The notes beneath the pieces were generated by a model that was not told where the DNA came from, ran no database searches, and saw only the letters and a list, made by a program, of their open reading frames with translations. Below are positions 15,601 through 25,900 of a stretch of DNA of 64,000 nt, piece after piece (position 1 is the first letter of the stretch; each line of letters starts with the position of its first letter). A program made the position numbers and the translations under genes. This DNA comes from Cyclina sinensis (lineage: Eukaryota > Mollusca > Bivalvia > Venerida > Veneridae), in contig JAAONU010000001.1 in NCBI GenBank assembly GCA_012932295.1, positions 37,169,449-37,233,448 on the forward strand, read 5' to 3'.

Positions 15601-18429
15601 CACTTCTTTCAGTCAATTAGCTGGAAAATCTGGTTAATATTCTGTTGACTGTTTACACTTTTTAAAGACATCCTCATCAAATCATTACTGCATCATCTAA
15701 CTGCTTGACAGGCCATATTCTCCACAACACAGTAATAACCAATAAACAAACCTCAGTACCAATCAACCTGACACTTACATCTGGGTCATATAACCAAGTT
15801 TCTTCAGGGTTGGAGCTCCTCCTCCATTTTGATTGTCTAACTGTGATTTAAAATTCAGCTGTAGGCGAGACCTTATCCCCAAAGAATTATCTGAAAATAA
15901 ACAAATACAAATTCACAAGTAAGAATTTGATACAGTAACTTTGAAAAGTTCAAAGTTCACAAGATGACAATGTTAATGTGTAATCTAGTTAGCAAATTAT
16001 ACACAAATACAATGGAAAATAGCTGCAATTTAACTGCATAACTTTGAAAGCTTTATTTACTTAAAATGCTCACTTCAAAAACAGTGCTATCCATCGCCTA
16101 TAGAAGCAACAATACTAAAAGGGTTAATACAACAACAAACTAACATGTAAAACACACAGATCTTTTTTAAAAGGTATTCAACAAAGACAGACAAGAAAAA
16201 TCTTAAGTTCAAAAATAAGGTAACTGCTGCATTTATTACAATGAGAAACAATTTCTCACACATATATCATTCTAAGCACAGAGCAAATGTGTTTCCTCAA
16301 AAACGCTACAAAATCAACACAGTATGAGTCTTTATAACTGAATTTGAATTGATCTGTATGTTTAAATCTGACAGAAAACAAACATTCTCAACAAGACAAC
16401 ATAAAACTCCCAGGCATATAAAGGTTAGGCCAAGCTGGTTACAAACTTGCTGAACAGTAATACGGTAACAATTCTAACAGACAATTTCACTGGAAAAATG
16501 ATTATAATGCCTTTAGCTGTGATAGCTGAAGTTAGCAGTGAAATTTGCTTGCAATTCCTGAAAAAGTTTAAATCAAAAGTTAACTCAAACGATCCAAGAA
16601 AATAACAAAATTTGCTCTGGAATAGGGCTCAAGCCTGTGAAAAGAGAAGAACTAGTTGTCAATTCTTAAAGCATACAAGACTTCTAAAAAAAGGAGCACT
16701 GCTTTCAACTCACCCCAAATGCTTTAATTGTAACGTCAATTCATTTCCTAGTCAACATTTCTTTCTTTTTCAAAATTTAATTCATACAAGAAGTACAGAG
16801 TTTTAATACTTTTCTAAAAAGAACATTCTGTATTTATTTTCATCACATGAAAATGCCTTGGCATTTGAAAATTGCATGACTAATCATTGGCTGGACGTAC
16901 AGATAATTTTGTCAAGAAGGTTACATGTGTTTCAAGTAACCAATGTCAACCTTATAAATTATATCCTTGAGATTGTTGTTAAAGGCCATTTGCAAGTAAA
17001 TATTAGGTGCATGCAATTTCTGTGAAATAAACAATCAGATATATAACATTTATTTTTCTACAACAACATGAATTACTAATTTAAATAGACTAACAACATT
17101 CAAGAAGCTGAACATGGGCAGAAGGGTGAAGAGATTCTGTGATAAATCTGCATGTGTCAACATTTTTAATGCACATTTACCAAAAAAGTTCTTTATACAA
17201 TCAAAAATCACATTAGTGAGAGGAAGAAAATAGAACTATGGTATATGAAGTCACACTTCCCAATTTTTTGCCCATGTCTGGCTTCAGTATCTAACACATT
17301 TAGTGTGTACATAAAGCAAAGAAATACTTAGATGACACCTTAATTTGTGTTGTTCCTTCCCAGTTTTCATTACCTGAAAAGCCTAGATGTCTAACATTTG
17401 GAGCACTTTGAACATGCCTCACATTAGAGGCACCTGGGCAGAAGGGTTGCCTTGGTTTTCTTGAATATATTGTAACATCTTTGTCTCTTCCTAGGGGTAT
17501 CAAATTGTAAATAATACAGAAAGCTTTTCAAAAATACCTGTAATGTTTCCATTACAGTACACATATTTATAATTTAAAAAGTCATGTTACATTTAACTAA
17601 CATGTATCACTTTTCAAATGTTAATGCTCAGTTCTTGGGAAAGCTTATTGAGAGCTATTTCATAAACTGGTAAAACAATTTAAAGGCAACTGTGGTTTAT
17701 TGTCAGGTCAAATCAAATCTTCTCTAAGACATAACTTTTACTAGAGAATCTTTCAGAATGTCTAGTGGAACCAGTTTTTCAAGTAAGAGTGACACTTCAT
17801 TTGTGTTGTTTTTTGGACTTTTTTAACCCTTTTTTCTCCCTGGCATATTGTCATAATCAATGGTTAATGATTCAGTACAAGTCTTTCTGCTTGGTATTTC
17901 TGAGTAGAATCCATAATGAATGAGATGCTTACAAGAAGTGTAGAAAAGAATTTAAATATGAAAGTAAAACTTGTCAAGCCAAACTTGTGTCTTAACAAAC
18001 AGTATTAACTCTTATATCAAAAACAATCACATAAAACAGAACTTCTTTTCATTAGGATTGTATACAAACATTCCTTAAAAAATTCTCAGAACAGGTTACC
18101 ATTTTATCAAAGCCTTTTTACACATGTTATTTGTGTTTGCTCCAAAGTGTAGAAATGCTGACATTGTTTTAATATCAATTAAGTGTGAGAATTTGACACT
18201 TCCTTGTTTGTTTGTGTTTACATGTCGAATCATTTTCTGTCAATCATTGGTAAACTTGCGTAAAAGGAGTTATTCATTAAGTAATTATTTCCTATATAAG
18301 TGATACACAGCGATCATTGATAGTATGAGACATGACTCATAGAATCCAAAAATAGTGCGATAGAAAGATTTCCGTAAACACGGAGTACCCACCTTGCCCA
18401 TCGCCAGGCGGTTTTTGAGAGTCCGCCAT
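3545..18429 (-). CDS. MAP2K4: MAP2K4 (MKK4/SEK1) dual-specificity MAP kinase kinase, full gene model
   Basis: This cytoplasmic kinase phosphorylates the Thr and Tyr of the JNK (and p38) activation loop. I joined 12 coding exons on the minus strand: 18393-18429, 15779-15890, 15129-15189, 14428-14541, 12705-12824, 12000-12119, 11597-11648, 11157-11284, 10826-10903, 9529-9674, 6611-6656 and 3545-3661. All have GT-AG borders and compatible phases, and sum to 1131 nt (376 residues plus stop; human MKK4 is 399). Visible motifs are a basic D-site (RSRLQLNF) near residue 20, a Gly-loop GRGNYGTV at 86-93, catalytic Lys108, HRD 204-206, DFG 224-226, the activation loop SIAKS 234-238, APE 248-250, and a C-terminal DVD-like tail. 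The identity as MKK4 rather than MKK7 or MKK3/6 rests on the stretches [13 protein letters not shown] and CWICMEL. An optional 60-nt exon may add 20 residues. Confidence 0.95.
4034..6477 (-). mobile_element. Pearl/Helentron-like non-autonomous element with ~322-bp internal array
   Basis: It lies in the last MAP2K4 intron. Its right end (4034) is CAAGAGGGCCATGATGGCCC, a hairpin next to the CTTG-type terminus. Its left end (near 6477) has hairpin GAGCACTTTGTGCTC followed by an A run. A GGAC microsatellite lies at 6397-6425. Inside are about five copies of a ~322-bp higher-order unit (frames at about 4461, 4784, 5105, 5426, 5750) in which GGGGCGGGGCCAATTTTGAC and a GGGGCGTGGCC half-unit alternate. 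No coding capacity. Confidence 0.75.
6611..6656 (-). CDS. MAP2K4: MAP2K4 exon 11, 46-nt small exon
   Basis: It covers residues 323-338 (C)[15 protein letters not shown], matching vertebrate CLTKDESKRPKYKELL. The acceptor is TTTTTTCAG and the donor TTG|GTAAGC. It lies alone between two introns filled with mobile elements, and only phase and homology reveal it. Confidence 0.94.
6737..7453 (-). mobile_element. Pearl-like element, degenerate
   Basis: Read on the minus strand it begins near 7453 with ATTATGCCCCCTGTCC and ends at 6737 with hairpin ATGTTTCGCAAAC then TTTTCTTG|TTTG. This right end matches the elements at 27878 and 42359. Its interior is decayed tandem units rich in GTGACCTTGACC. It begins 81 bp beyond MAP2K4 exon 11. 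Confidence 0.6.
7481..8464 (-). mobile_element. Pearl-like element, degenerate ~150-bp array
   Basis: On the minus strand the left end near 8464 reads TTTTAAGCACAACTGAGCTC, related to the left end at 6477. The right end at 7481 has an imperfect hairpin (GGGCCATCATAACCC) followed by TCTAAC. The interior holds about five diverged units with TGACCCATATTC and ATCATCAAGACAAACATTC. Confidence 0.55.
8477..9400 (-). mobile_element. Pearl-like element with four ~165-bp tandem units
   Basis: The right end at 8477 is CTAGAACTGTGTCCATAGG, a hairpin GTGTCC/GGACAC next to CTAG. The left end near 9400 has hairpin CCCCACTTTGTGGGGG. An ACGG microsatellite lies at 9320-9357. Four near-identical units of about 165 bp start near 8655, 8818, 8985 and 9150, and produce a meaningless 147-residue open frame. 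A same-family copy lies at 62591-63426. Confidence 0.75.
9529..9674 (-). CDS. MAP2K4: MAP2K4 exon 10, kinase C-lobe
   Basis: It covers residues 275-323, with [20 protein letters not shown] and then TQVVQG. It aligns directly with vertebrate [20 protein letters not shown]. It ends with two bases of a Cys codon; donor GCTTG|GTGAGT. Confidence 0.96.
9675..10825 (-). other. MAP2K4 intron, unique AT-rich sequence
   Basis: This is an intron between exons 10 and 9. I see no repeats with recognisable ends, no RNA gene and no additional exon. Confidence 0.5.
10826..10903 (-). CDS. MAP2K4: MAP2K4 exon 9, APE motif and P+1 region
   Basis: It covers residues 249-274 and begins [18 protein letters not shown], followed by IWSLGITL. 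It completes the APE motif begun in exon 8. It is 26 codons, phase 0-0, with donor TTA|GTAAGT. Confidence 0.96.
11157..11284 (-). CDS. MAP2K4: MAP2K4 exon 8, catalytic and activation loops
   Basis: It covers residues 206-248: [34 protein letters not shown]. All catalytic residues are present. The activation-loop pair is Ser234 and Ser238; vertebrate and fly MKK4 have Ser and Thr here (SIAKT), so the second site is a conservative Thr-to-Ser change. The donor is GCA|GTATGT. Confidence 0.96.
11597..11648 (-). CDS. MAP2K4: MAP2K4 exon 7, up to the HRD motif
   Basis: It covers residues 189-206, [17 protein letters not shown], with the catalytic Asp codon split across the next intron. The acceptor is TTTTCAG and the donor AGAG|GTGAGA. 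It is 52 nt long. Confidence 0.95.
12000..12119 (-). CDS. MAP2K4: MAP2K4 exon 6, hinge
   Basis: It covers residues 149-188, starting [11 protein letters not shown] and ending [12 protein letters not shown], which is the hinge and alpha-D/E region of MKK4. It is 40 codons, phase 0-0, with acceptor TTTCAG and donor GCT|GTAAGT. Confidence 0.96.
12230..12480 (+). repeat. Possible degenerate tRNA-derived SINE
   Basis: TTAGAGCATTTGCC (A-box-like) and GTTTGAATCGC (B-box-like, near 12291) are spaced roughly as in a tRNA head. Both boxes are imperfect and no tail or target duplication is evident, so this is only a weak call. Confidence 0.3.
12705..12824 (-). CDS. MAP2K4: MAP2K4 exon 5, alpha-C helix region
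   Basis: It covers residues 109-148: [19 protein letters not shown], then [18 protein letters not shown]. This is nearly the vertebrate MKK4 sequence and is the best discriminator from MKK7. Exactly 40 codons, phase 0 at both ends. Confidence 0.96.
13833..14265 (-). mobile_element. TIR-flanked element with tRNA-like core (copy 1)
   Basis: Ends CTTTAAGGCCAATGACTCAC and GAGTCAGTCGCTCTTTAA are inverted copies of each other. Inside, on the minus strand, are an A-box-like TGGCTCAGTGG (near 14022) and a B-box-like GGTTTGAATCC (near 13970). It lies in a MAP2K4 intron. Related copies are at 29318, 50569 and 60891. Confidence 0.65.
14428..14541 (-). CDS. MAP2K4: MAP2K4 exon 4, glycine-rich loop and catalytic lysine
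   Basis: It covers residues 71-108, with [20 protein letters not shown] and ending in VMSVK. GRGNYG is the ATP-binding loop; the final Lys108 matches the ATP-contacting lysine (human Lys131). The donor is AAA|GTAAGT. Confidence 0.95.
15129..15189 (-). CDS. MAP2K4: MAP2K4 exon 3, linker before kinase domain
   Basis: It covers residues 50-70, reading [20 protein letters not shown], close to the vertebrate ERLRTHSIESSGKLK linker. The acceptor is TTTCAG and the donor GATAAG|GTAGGT. Phase is continuous on both sides. Confidence 0.92.
15779..15890 (-). CDS. MAP2K4: MAP2K4 exon 2, N-terminal docking region
   Basis: It covers residues 13-50 and contains IRSRLQLNF, matching the basic-plus-hydrophobic D-site of MKK4 (KRKALKLNF in vertebrates) that binds JNK/p38. 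The rest is low-complexity (NGGG). The acceptor is TTTTCAG and the donor AT|GTAAGT. The last codon is split and gives the I of the conserved IERLR with the next exon. Confidence 0.9.
15891..18392 (-). other. MAP2K4 first intron
   Basis: This 2.5-kb AT-rich intron contains the candidate cassette exon at 17374-17433. I see no element ends or RNA genes in the remainder. Confidence 0.6.
17374..17433 (-). CDS. MAP2K4: Candidate cassette exon of MAP2K4, 60 nt
   Basis: This open 60-nt block lies in the large first intron. On the minus strand it is bounded by acceptor TGCCCAG| and donor TTTTCAG|GTAATG. Its phase (2 bases in, 1 base out) fits both exon 1 and exon 2, so inclusion adds 20 residues without a frameshift. 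The insert contains a short internal repeat (SNVRH and PNVRH) and sits just before the JNK/p38 docking site. No homologue is known to me. Support is splice signals and phase only, with no transcript evidence. Confidence 0.55.
18393..18429 (-). CDS. MAP2K4: MAP2K4 coding exon 1 (start codon)
   Basis: It encodes [12 protein letters not shown] plus one base (phase 1). The ATG has A at -3 and G at +4, a good initiation context. The donor reads CAAG|GTGGGT. The exon is short and the unstructured N-terminus is shorter than in vertebrate MKK4. The upstream leader has no other in-frame ATG close by. Confidence 0.85.
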
Positions 18430-19685
18430 CTTGAAATTATACACGACAATTTATTTCTGTTAACCCGTGCATCGGTGTTGATTTGTTTTTCGGGAACTTG
18501 TCCTAGATGAAGTAGAAAACTCGGACAATACGATAGCTCACTGTCTCTACCGTAAGTACAAATGACTAGACTCAGGAGATCATTTCTTCTCGATGACTCA
18601 TCAATGAAACCTACTCGGGAAAATCCCTTTGACGTCATTAACTCCGTGTTGGTCACGAGACATATCCGATATTTACCGAATAGCCTTCGGCATTTCCCAT
18701 CATTGTCCGTAAGTCCAAGCATATTACCCATTCAATTCACAGTCACTAAATCGAAGTAGTCGGTCCTGTAAAGTGTAAAACTGTACAGCAGCAAAACCTA
18801 AATACCAATTCTAGAATTGTAGCTCATTGTTTGTAGAAACTAGTCAATGGCTTGTTAAGAGATTACACTTGCAGATGTAATCAGAGGTTTGTAGTTGTTA
18901 CCTAGATAAAAAAAAATTCTACGTTTTACCACAAGAAACAAAGATTGACAAGATTTTAAGCCTCTAGGTTTTCTCGACGTCTGTATTATCTATTCATTTA
19001 TTTAATTATGATCTTAGCTCTTTTATTCAAAATATGCCTGATATCCTCTTTCATATACCTTTTGTTCCTTCCATTCAGAAAAATAGCACGATATTCAACC
19101 TTTTGAGAACAATTATTTGGACTAACCTTAGTCCAGGGCCTTAATGATCAATTAAGGCCCTGCTTAGTCAAACTAGTCTCTCATAATTTTGATGCACAAC
19201 CATGTCTGTGTCCCCTATGAGGGATCCTACAACATAAAGGGAAAATAAACTTTATCCAACGACGGGATGATAAGGTGTTTGAAAAATTTAAATTAACCTA
19301 AATCTATAATTATTTTGCCATTGTATTTTTTGTATGGTCCAATATCTCTCCTCTGCGTTACAGCGGAATTCTGACCCTACGCAAAAATATGCTCTGTACG
19401 AACTCTGTAGTAAATTTCTAATAAATTACTTCGTCTGCAAAAACAAGTACAATAAACACGTTTAAAATGGGTTGCCCTTGGCGAAATAGCACGATGAACG
19501 ACGGAATATAACGAAATAAGGGTTACGAGTTCATCCAGGTGTGTTATCATCACACAGAAGAAAGGGAAAAGTTGACACAAGGTGGTCACGGTTTACAATG
19601 ACTCAAAGAAAGGATTACTGTTAAATTTAGAATAATCAGTACAACCAGTTAATCATTTAAGAAGTGTCATTTCATTTCGTTCAGT
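18430..19685. promoter_or_regulatory. Shared 5' interval between divergent MAP2K4 and prominin
   Basis: The interval between the two start codons contains both 5' leaders and promoters. It has more CG dinucleotides than the introns near 18400-18690. I cannot place transcription starts or a TATA box. A perfect 27-bp hairpin lies at 19135-19161. Open frames here (for example minus 18285-18731) overlap exon 1 in another frame and are not supported. Confidence 0.6.
19135..19161. repeat. Perfect 11-bp-stem palindrome in the intergenic promoter region
   Basis: AGGGCCTTAAT is followed by a 5-base spacer and ATTAAGGCCCT. The flanking C/G extends the stem by one pair. It could be a dimeric protein site or a remnant foldback element. 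Confidence 0.6.
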
Positions 19686-19914
19686 ATGAATTTAAAGACA
19701 GTTTTAATTTTAATACACGCGCTGGTCGCGATTCAGTTTTGCACGGCTCAAAACAATACAGGAACAGAGGGACAGACCGAAACCACATCCACAAACGATG
19801 ACAAGGAGGAGAAATCAGCCCTTCAAAAGGGCATGGAACCTATTTTTGATCTTTGTCATAACTTTCTTGATACAGTGATGTCAAAGAATTTCTATGATGC
19901 CGACACACCTTTTA
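19686..19914 (+). CDS. PROM1: Prominin exon 1: signal peptide and N-terminal ectodomain
   Basis: The start MNLKTVLILIHALVAIQFCTA is a hydrophobic signal peptide with a likely cut before QNN. An acidic Thr/Ser-rich stretch follows, then the prominin-like FDLCHNFLDTVM segment. The ATG has A at -3. The exon ends TTTTA|GTAAGT in phase 1. The intron that follows is about 13 kb. Confidence 0.88.
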
Positions 19915-22900
19915 GTAAGTAATTGCTTACCTGTGAAAAACTATTGATTTTGGGGTGGAGTTGAACCTGTCAACCCTTGAGATAGAATGGACTTTTCTAT
20001 ATAAATTCAGAAATATGTGTATTGGTAATACAGTGAACTTATGTAAATGCTGCAAGTGAAAAAAAACAGCACTTGTAGATTACTTGTAAATTGAAGGTGT
20101 GCTCCCAAATAATACTTCCTGGTTGCTTTTCTTTGCTGTCTGGTGGTAATTAAATACTTAAACTTAATCTATCGTTTTTTTACATAGACTTAAGATTTCA
20201 TTCTCCCGATGTACCTCTGATTAAGATGTAAGATGGAAATAGTTCATTTGAAATATTTTCAAATGCATCCCTAGGTTACTTAAATTACCTTAATAGTCTA
20301 ATGCAAATATTTGATAATAAAAGATATCGCTTATCAAAAATTTTCTCGTTGTCTCTTAGACAAGTCTGATTAGACGGACTAACAACTGGGTAAAAACCAC
20401 TTTTTGAGCCAGTGCAGTGTTGTCTATTAACAAGTCAACGCTTAAATACCCCTTACCATGCTAAATATCTAAAATGGACATGTCTATCTTTTGTTTTGAA
20501 TAGATCCATTAATTGTTTAAAGGGGGTACTTAATGAAAATTTACTTACTAATAGCAAATAGTCTAGACCATGATCAAACTGTACGAAAGTGCAGGCAGAT
20601 CTTGGTCTGCACTGGTCGCAAAGGTAGAGTTCTCTCAAGGAGGGTAAAGCCTTAACATTGAGAAAATAAACTGAAAGGAGGTCATTATGTTGCAAAGTCT
20701 ATAAATTATGGTTTCTGCATAAAAAAAATCATTTGAAACTCTTGAAGAAGTTATGATTATATCAAAAGGTAAGTCAGTACACAGATGAACAAAAAAAAAC
20801 TGTTAGGAATTTTAAACTTACCCCAAAAGGGATTATCTTTTTTGTCTGGTCCCAGTTTTGGAAGTATCATTTAAAGAAAATTGTTTGCTTTATTACATAG
20901 TGTGACAGAGAGTGATTACACAGAGATATTTGCAAATCATTTTGTGAGATTTGCACTATGTGGTCAGTCTTCAATATTTAGAGTTTTTGTTCAAGGAATG
21001 TCTTGGTGCCTTTTATTTAATGCTTCCCAACCAACTCATGTCTTTGTCAAGGCTTTGAAATGTACATTGAAACTGAATTTAAAATCTCACTATCTCACAG
21101 TCGATTTATTTAAATAAGACACAATCATCTAAAGTTTCATGCTGTTGTACATGTCAAGTGTCAGATTTGTACATGGCAATGGCAGGTTCATGAGAAACTA
21201 GAGGTCAAGTTGACTATACCCAGAAATTATTGCTTGCACAGACATGAATAGGAAATTATTAACTGAAACTAATGATAGGAAAGTGATTAAGTACAGTATT
21301 TAACTTAAGTTGAATATGAGGATTTTTTATAAAATTAAGAGATTTTTTTCATTATAATACTGAAGAGAAGATACGTGGCTTTGCTTGTATTTTGTCTGTG
21401 CAGTAGACAGCTGTGAAATGTTAACTGTCGTGTACATGGTTATTGCAGCATATTGTATTGAATGTCAGATGATCACTGGTCTAATTAATATAATTAGGTA
21501 TCCATGCAGTATATCTGATATAAACAACTTGATATAAAGTTCATATTTATGTATAACATGTATAATGGATGTCATAATTTACAACAGATATTACATAATG
21601 ACACATTTTTATTACTTTGTTAATTGATTAGACTCTGGAAATGTGTAAGTTATCGAAGTAGCTTCACTTCCAGGCAAAGTTACACAAGATTTGTGGCTGA
21701 ACAAAACATATCAGTCTTAATGAAAAATAAGGAGATTGGGTCTGTATGGTTTTATCATTTCTCCCTTTTTATAGCTAAGGGAGAAGTTATTTTAAGATAA
21801 ATATATGAGGTGCAAATATACAGATAAGTGGCTCTACAGTTATGGACAAAATCTTTCTTTGTGTGAAGTTTTAGCATCGAAGGGAACTCAGATACAGTGC
21901 AAGGATGGTTATTTTAAGTCTATAATAATACATGGTACCAGTAACTCTGTGATTTCGGAAAAGCTTTAACCCCAACCAAAATAACTGTCATAATGCTATA
22001 TCAGATCTTTTTGCTAAGCACAGTCCAGACATCAATAATCCTTTACTTTTAGAATTTTCTTCTATATATTCTGTTACAGTTTTGGCTGCTGATATGCAAT
22101 TATTTGGTTGTCAGCCGGCTGAAAATTTGGCCATATATTTTATAATATCTAGCTAGCAAATAGTATTCTGAAGATTTGCTAATAGTTTGTTTACTATTTT
22201 GTCATAGAGTCATACTGACTGTTTTAAAGAACAGAACAAATCATACATTTCATTACATTATTAGGCTTGGGAAAAAAAATCTGTATTTTTTTTTTTTTGG
22301 CAAATATTCTGAAATTAGCCAGAGTTTTACATTTTTTATGTACATATATTCTTATTTTATTCTATATTATTAAAATAATTTGACTAGAAATATTCTTTAA
22401 TTTTTTTTTTCACAAATATTCTAAAGAAAGCACAAACATTTTATCATTTGCCTATCATTTTGACACGGTGTAATCGTTGAAAATTTTCACCTACTATGCC
22501 AATAAAATGTTTTGGCTCATCTTGAAACATGCATACTTCAAAGAAACATATATAATTCAATAATATTTAGATTTTCTTTAGCTAGATGCCAGAGGTTTCT
22601 TTACTGTTTTGATTTGTTTAGATATCTGACCAGTGCATGAACCAGCTAAAACTAATGAAGTATTAGCCCAATGGTTTTGATTGATTGAAAACAGACCTAC
22701 AGATGTTACTTCATACAAACAACACATTTAATATATGATACTAAGTTTATAAGATTGGGCTGTTACTGTAACACATTGTCATTTTTTATTTTTGTCAGTT
22801 TATATTCAGATATTTTTCTGTATTTAGAGTAGTATGACAACATATTTTGTGAATGATATTCTTGTAAAACTACAGAATGTTTTCCATTTATGTCAATTAT

Positions 22901-25900
22901 TGCTAAATATTTTAATCTTAAGATTTATATTTATGGGAAGGATCTGCAATGTAATCTGCAGCTAGTACTATGCAAACAAGTAGTAGATACCAAAATATCT
23001 TGACTGCAGTCTGTCTGAAGTACTCAATCTAATTGTAGAGCGTTATTTAGAAGTGGATTTTAATCAGATTGTATTTACTATTAATCAGATTGTATTTACT
23101 ATTAATCAGATTGTATTGACTATTAATCAGATTGTATTGACTATTAATCAGATTGTATTGACTAAAGATGTTTTTTAGAGTCGTTTCTAGAGTCGTTACT
23201 TTGTTAAATGATATTTCATGATTTACCCTTGACACCAACATTCCCACTCTGGACTATTTTGACAGATTTTTGCTGAACTGGACGATTTCCCAACTGTAAA
23301 TTAAAGTGGACAATTTCCCTGGCACACCGTTTAGACAATGTAGAATTTTCCCCTCCTGCAGTTATACAATGTATTTCAATAATAATTAACATCTGAATTT
23401 CATAAACTTTTAAATTCAAAACTGTAACTGTTGCAATTTAATGATTATTTGAGTAATTATCTGTTTTTCATTTAAGATGTATCATTCTTGTTCTTGTTAT
23501 GCTATTATTTTTTATTAAAACCTACTAACAGCTAATTACTAAAGTTAAAAACAGTTCTCAGTTATCAAATGTACACACATTAGGTAAGTTTTAGGAAGAA
23601 TACAGTCATATTTGTGATGACAAATGCCAGAAGGGTAATTGTACTCCTTGCTATAATTATGGGAGAGGAATTGTCAGTGATTGTAAAATCTACCAAAAGG
23701 AATAAGAGGGGAAGCACGCAGCAGTGAAATTGTCAGGGATTTTATTTAACCACTCCTTACCTCCCCTTCCAACTCCAGCAGTCACTTGCCTCTTGACAAG
23801 TGTATGTCCAGGCTAATTAGCAGGTCCATCTTTGCAGAGGCTATAAATTCAGCCTTGATGTTGAAAAACACTCAAATATTTACTTCTGTCAAGAAAATTT
23901 ACATGAAAAGACATATTCTAGCATCTGCTGGCTGGCACCTGTCCTATTTAGGTTACCCTTGGACATAAAATTATGTTGCTTTCACAGAAAAACTTGTTTG
24001 GTATGAACCTTTTTATTTATAGGCAAAGAAATTGGCAATATGTGTATGAGTGAAATACCTATACACAAAATAGTGAATTCTGAATTAAATAGTTGTTGTT
24101 AAATAAAATCAGGTATTTTTCAAACATATATAGTATATTTTCTGAACTTCCCTGTTTTTGTATCAAAGTTTTTAATAATGGTTATTCCATAATGTTACAC
24201 TATACCAAATTTATAGATCAAAGGTTAGATTACTGTATGTACTAACTTGTCCTTACAGGCTTGATGCTACTACAGATAGGCAAGAACATATCCCTGGGAC
24301 ATATCTGTGTATTGTATCTTGAATTGTAAATGTGAAAATGTTGGAGATATCAACAAATAACTGGTAACAACCAATACATTTAGGCAACATAAATTAAAGG
24401 TGACGTAGGTTGATTTTCATGTGACCTTTGACATACGCATTTTATGACAAAATGTTAGACTTTGTCTTACCCAAGTCTTTTTTTTCCTTTTCTTTTTTTA
24501 TAAATTCATTCGACATCAGTCCCCTTTATTGCCAGTTGCCAGTCAGAATTTGCTGATTAAAACGTGGGCCATTTGTTGGTTTGAAAAAAATGCTGTATTA
24601 TGCAGGGTATTTTAGGAATATGTGATCTGTGGCTGAGGAATTGTTTACTTTTTTGTTGCTGTATTAATCTGACAACCTTAATCCTCTCTGCTGAGGAAAA
24701 AATCAACTCAAGTATTTCAGTTTCAAAATTTGTTCAACAAAGAAAACAGTTGTGGTAAAATGCACTTGACTAAGATATTTTAGTTGTGCCTCTGGGGAAT
24801 CCTGACTCAGTTATCTTTGATAGATTGAGATCAAATCCTTGTAACACTCAATCTTTTTTCTGTGTTTCCTTATTAACACTAAAAATGCTCCTTTAATAAG
24901 TATTTTAGTAAGTATTACTTCTTCTTTAATAAGTATTTTAGTAAGTATTACTTCTTCCTGTATGAGCTACTGTGTCCTCTTGAGAGATTCTTTCTGGTTT
25001 ATACAAGGGTTAGGGAAGAGTTTTGTATATTTGCTTTTGACAGGGGATTTTTTAAAATTTTATTCTTTTATTTTAGTTTATTATATGCCGGAAGGGGGCA
25101 TATTGTTATGGTCCAGGGTGTCCGTCCGTCTGTTAGCAATTTGGTTTCTGAGGAATAACTTTTTCGCCTACAGTCTTTTACCTTCAAGTGATTATTGCCC
25201 ACATTAAGTGGATGACCCTAATTGATTTTGGAGTCAGTAGCTCAAAGGTCAATGTCACATAGACCTTAACATTGAAAACCATTTCCGCCATGTAACTCGA
25301 CAATCATTTGTTATAAAGACTTCAAACTTTATATAATGATTGCACACATTGATTGGATAACCGCTATACATTTTGGGGTCAAAGGTCAAGGTCACATAGA
25401 CTTAAATGTTTAGAATCATTTACACTCTGTAACTCGACAACCATTTGTCTTAGAGACATCAAAATACATGTAATGGTTGCACACATTGAATGAATGACAC
25501 CTATGAATTTTGGATTCAGTAGGTCAAAGGTCAATGTCACAGTGACCTTAACATTGAAAACCATTTCTGCCATGTAACTTGACAATCATTTGTTATAGAG
25601 ACTTCAAACTTTATATCATATTTGCACACATTGAGTGGATGACCCATAAACATTTTTGGATCAGTAGGTCAAAGGTCAGGGTCACAGAGACCTGAATGTT
25701 AAGATACATTTACACTCTGTAACTCAACAATTTTTTTCATAGAGACTTCAAAATTCATATAATGGTTGCACACATTGAGTGAATGACCCCTATTGTTTTG
25801 GGATCAGTATGTCAAAGGTCAAGGTCACAGTGACCGAAATGTTTAGAATCATTTACACACTGTAACTTGACAACCATTTGTTTTAGAGACTTCAGAATTC

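Larger units (their letters stand above)
19915..25082 (+). other. Prominin intron 1, 5' part
   Basis: AT-rich intron with no supported exon or RNA gene. It carries two small direct repeats (22-bp units at 23061, 33-bp units at 24891). A short open block near 20188-20227 has splice-like edges but the wrong exit phase. Confidence 0.6.

Noticed and set aside
18285..18731. 148-residue minus-strand frame over MAP2K4 exon 1
   Set aside because: It overlaps the real first exon in another frame and runs through the leader; no homology recognised.
20188..20227. Possible 40-nt extra prominin exon (CATAG| to GAT|GTAAG)
   Set aside because: The exit phase does not match exon 2 or exon 3, and no prominin-like residues result.
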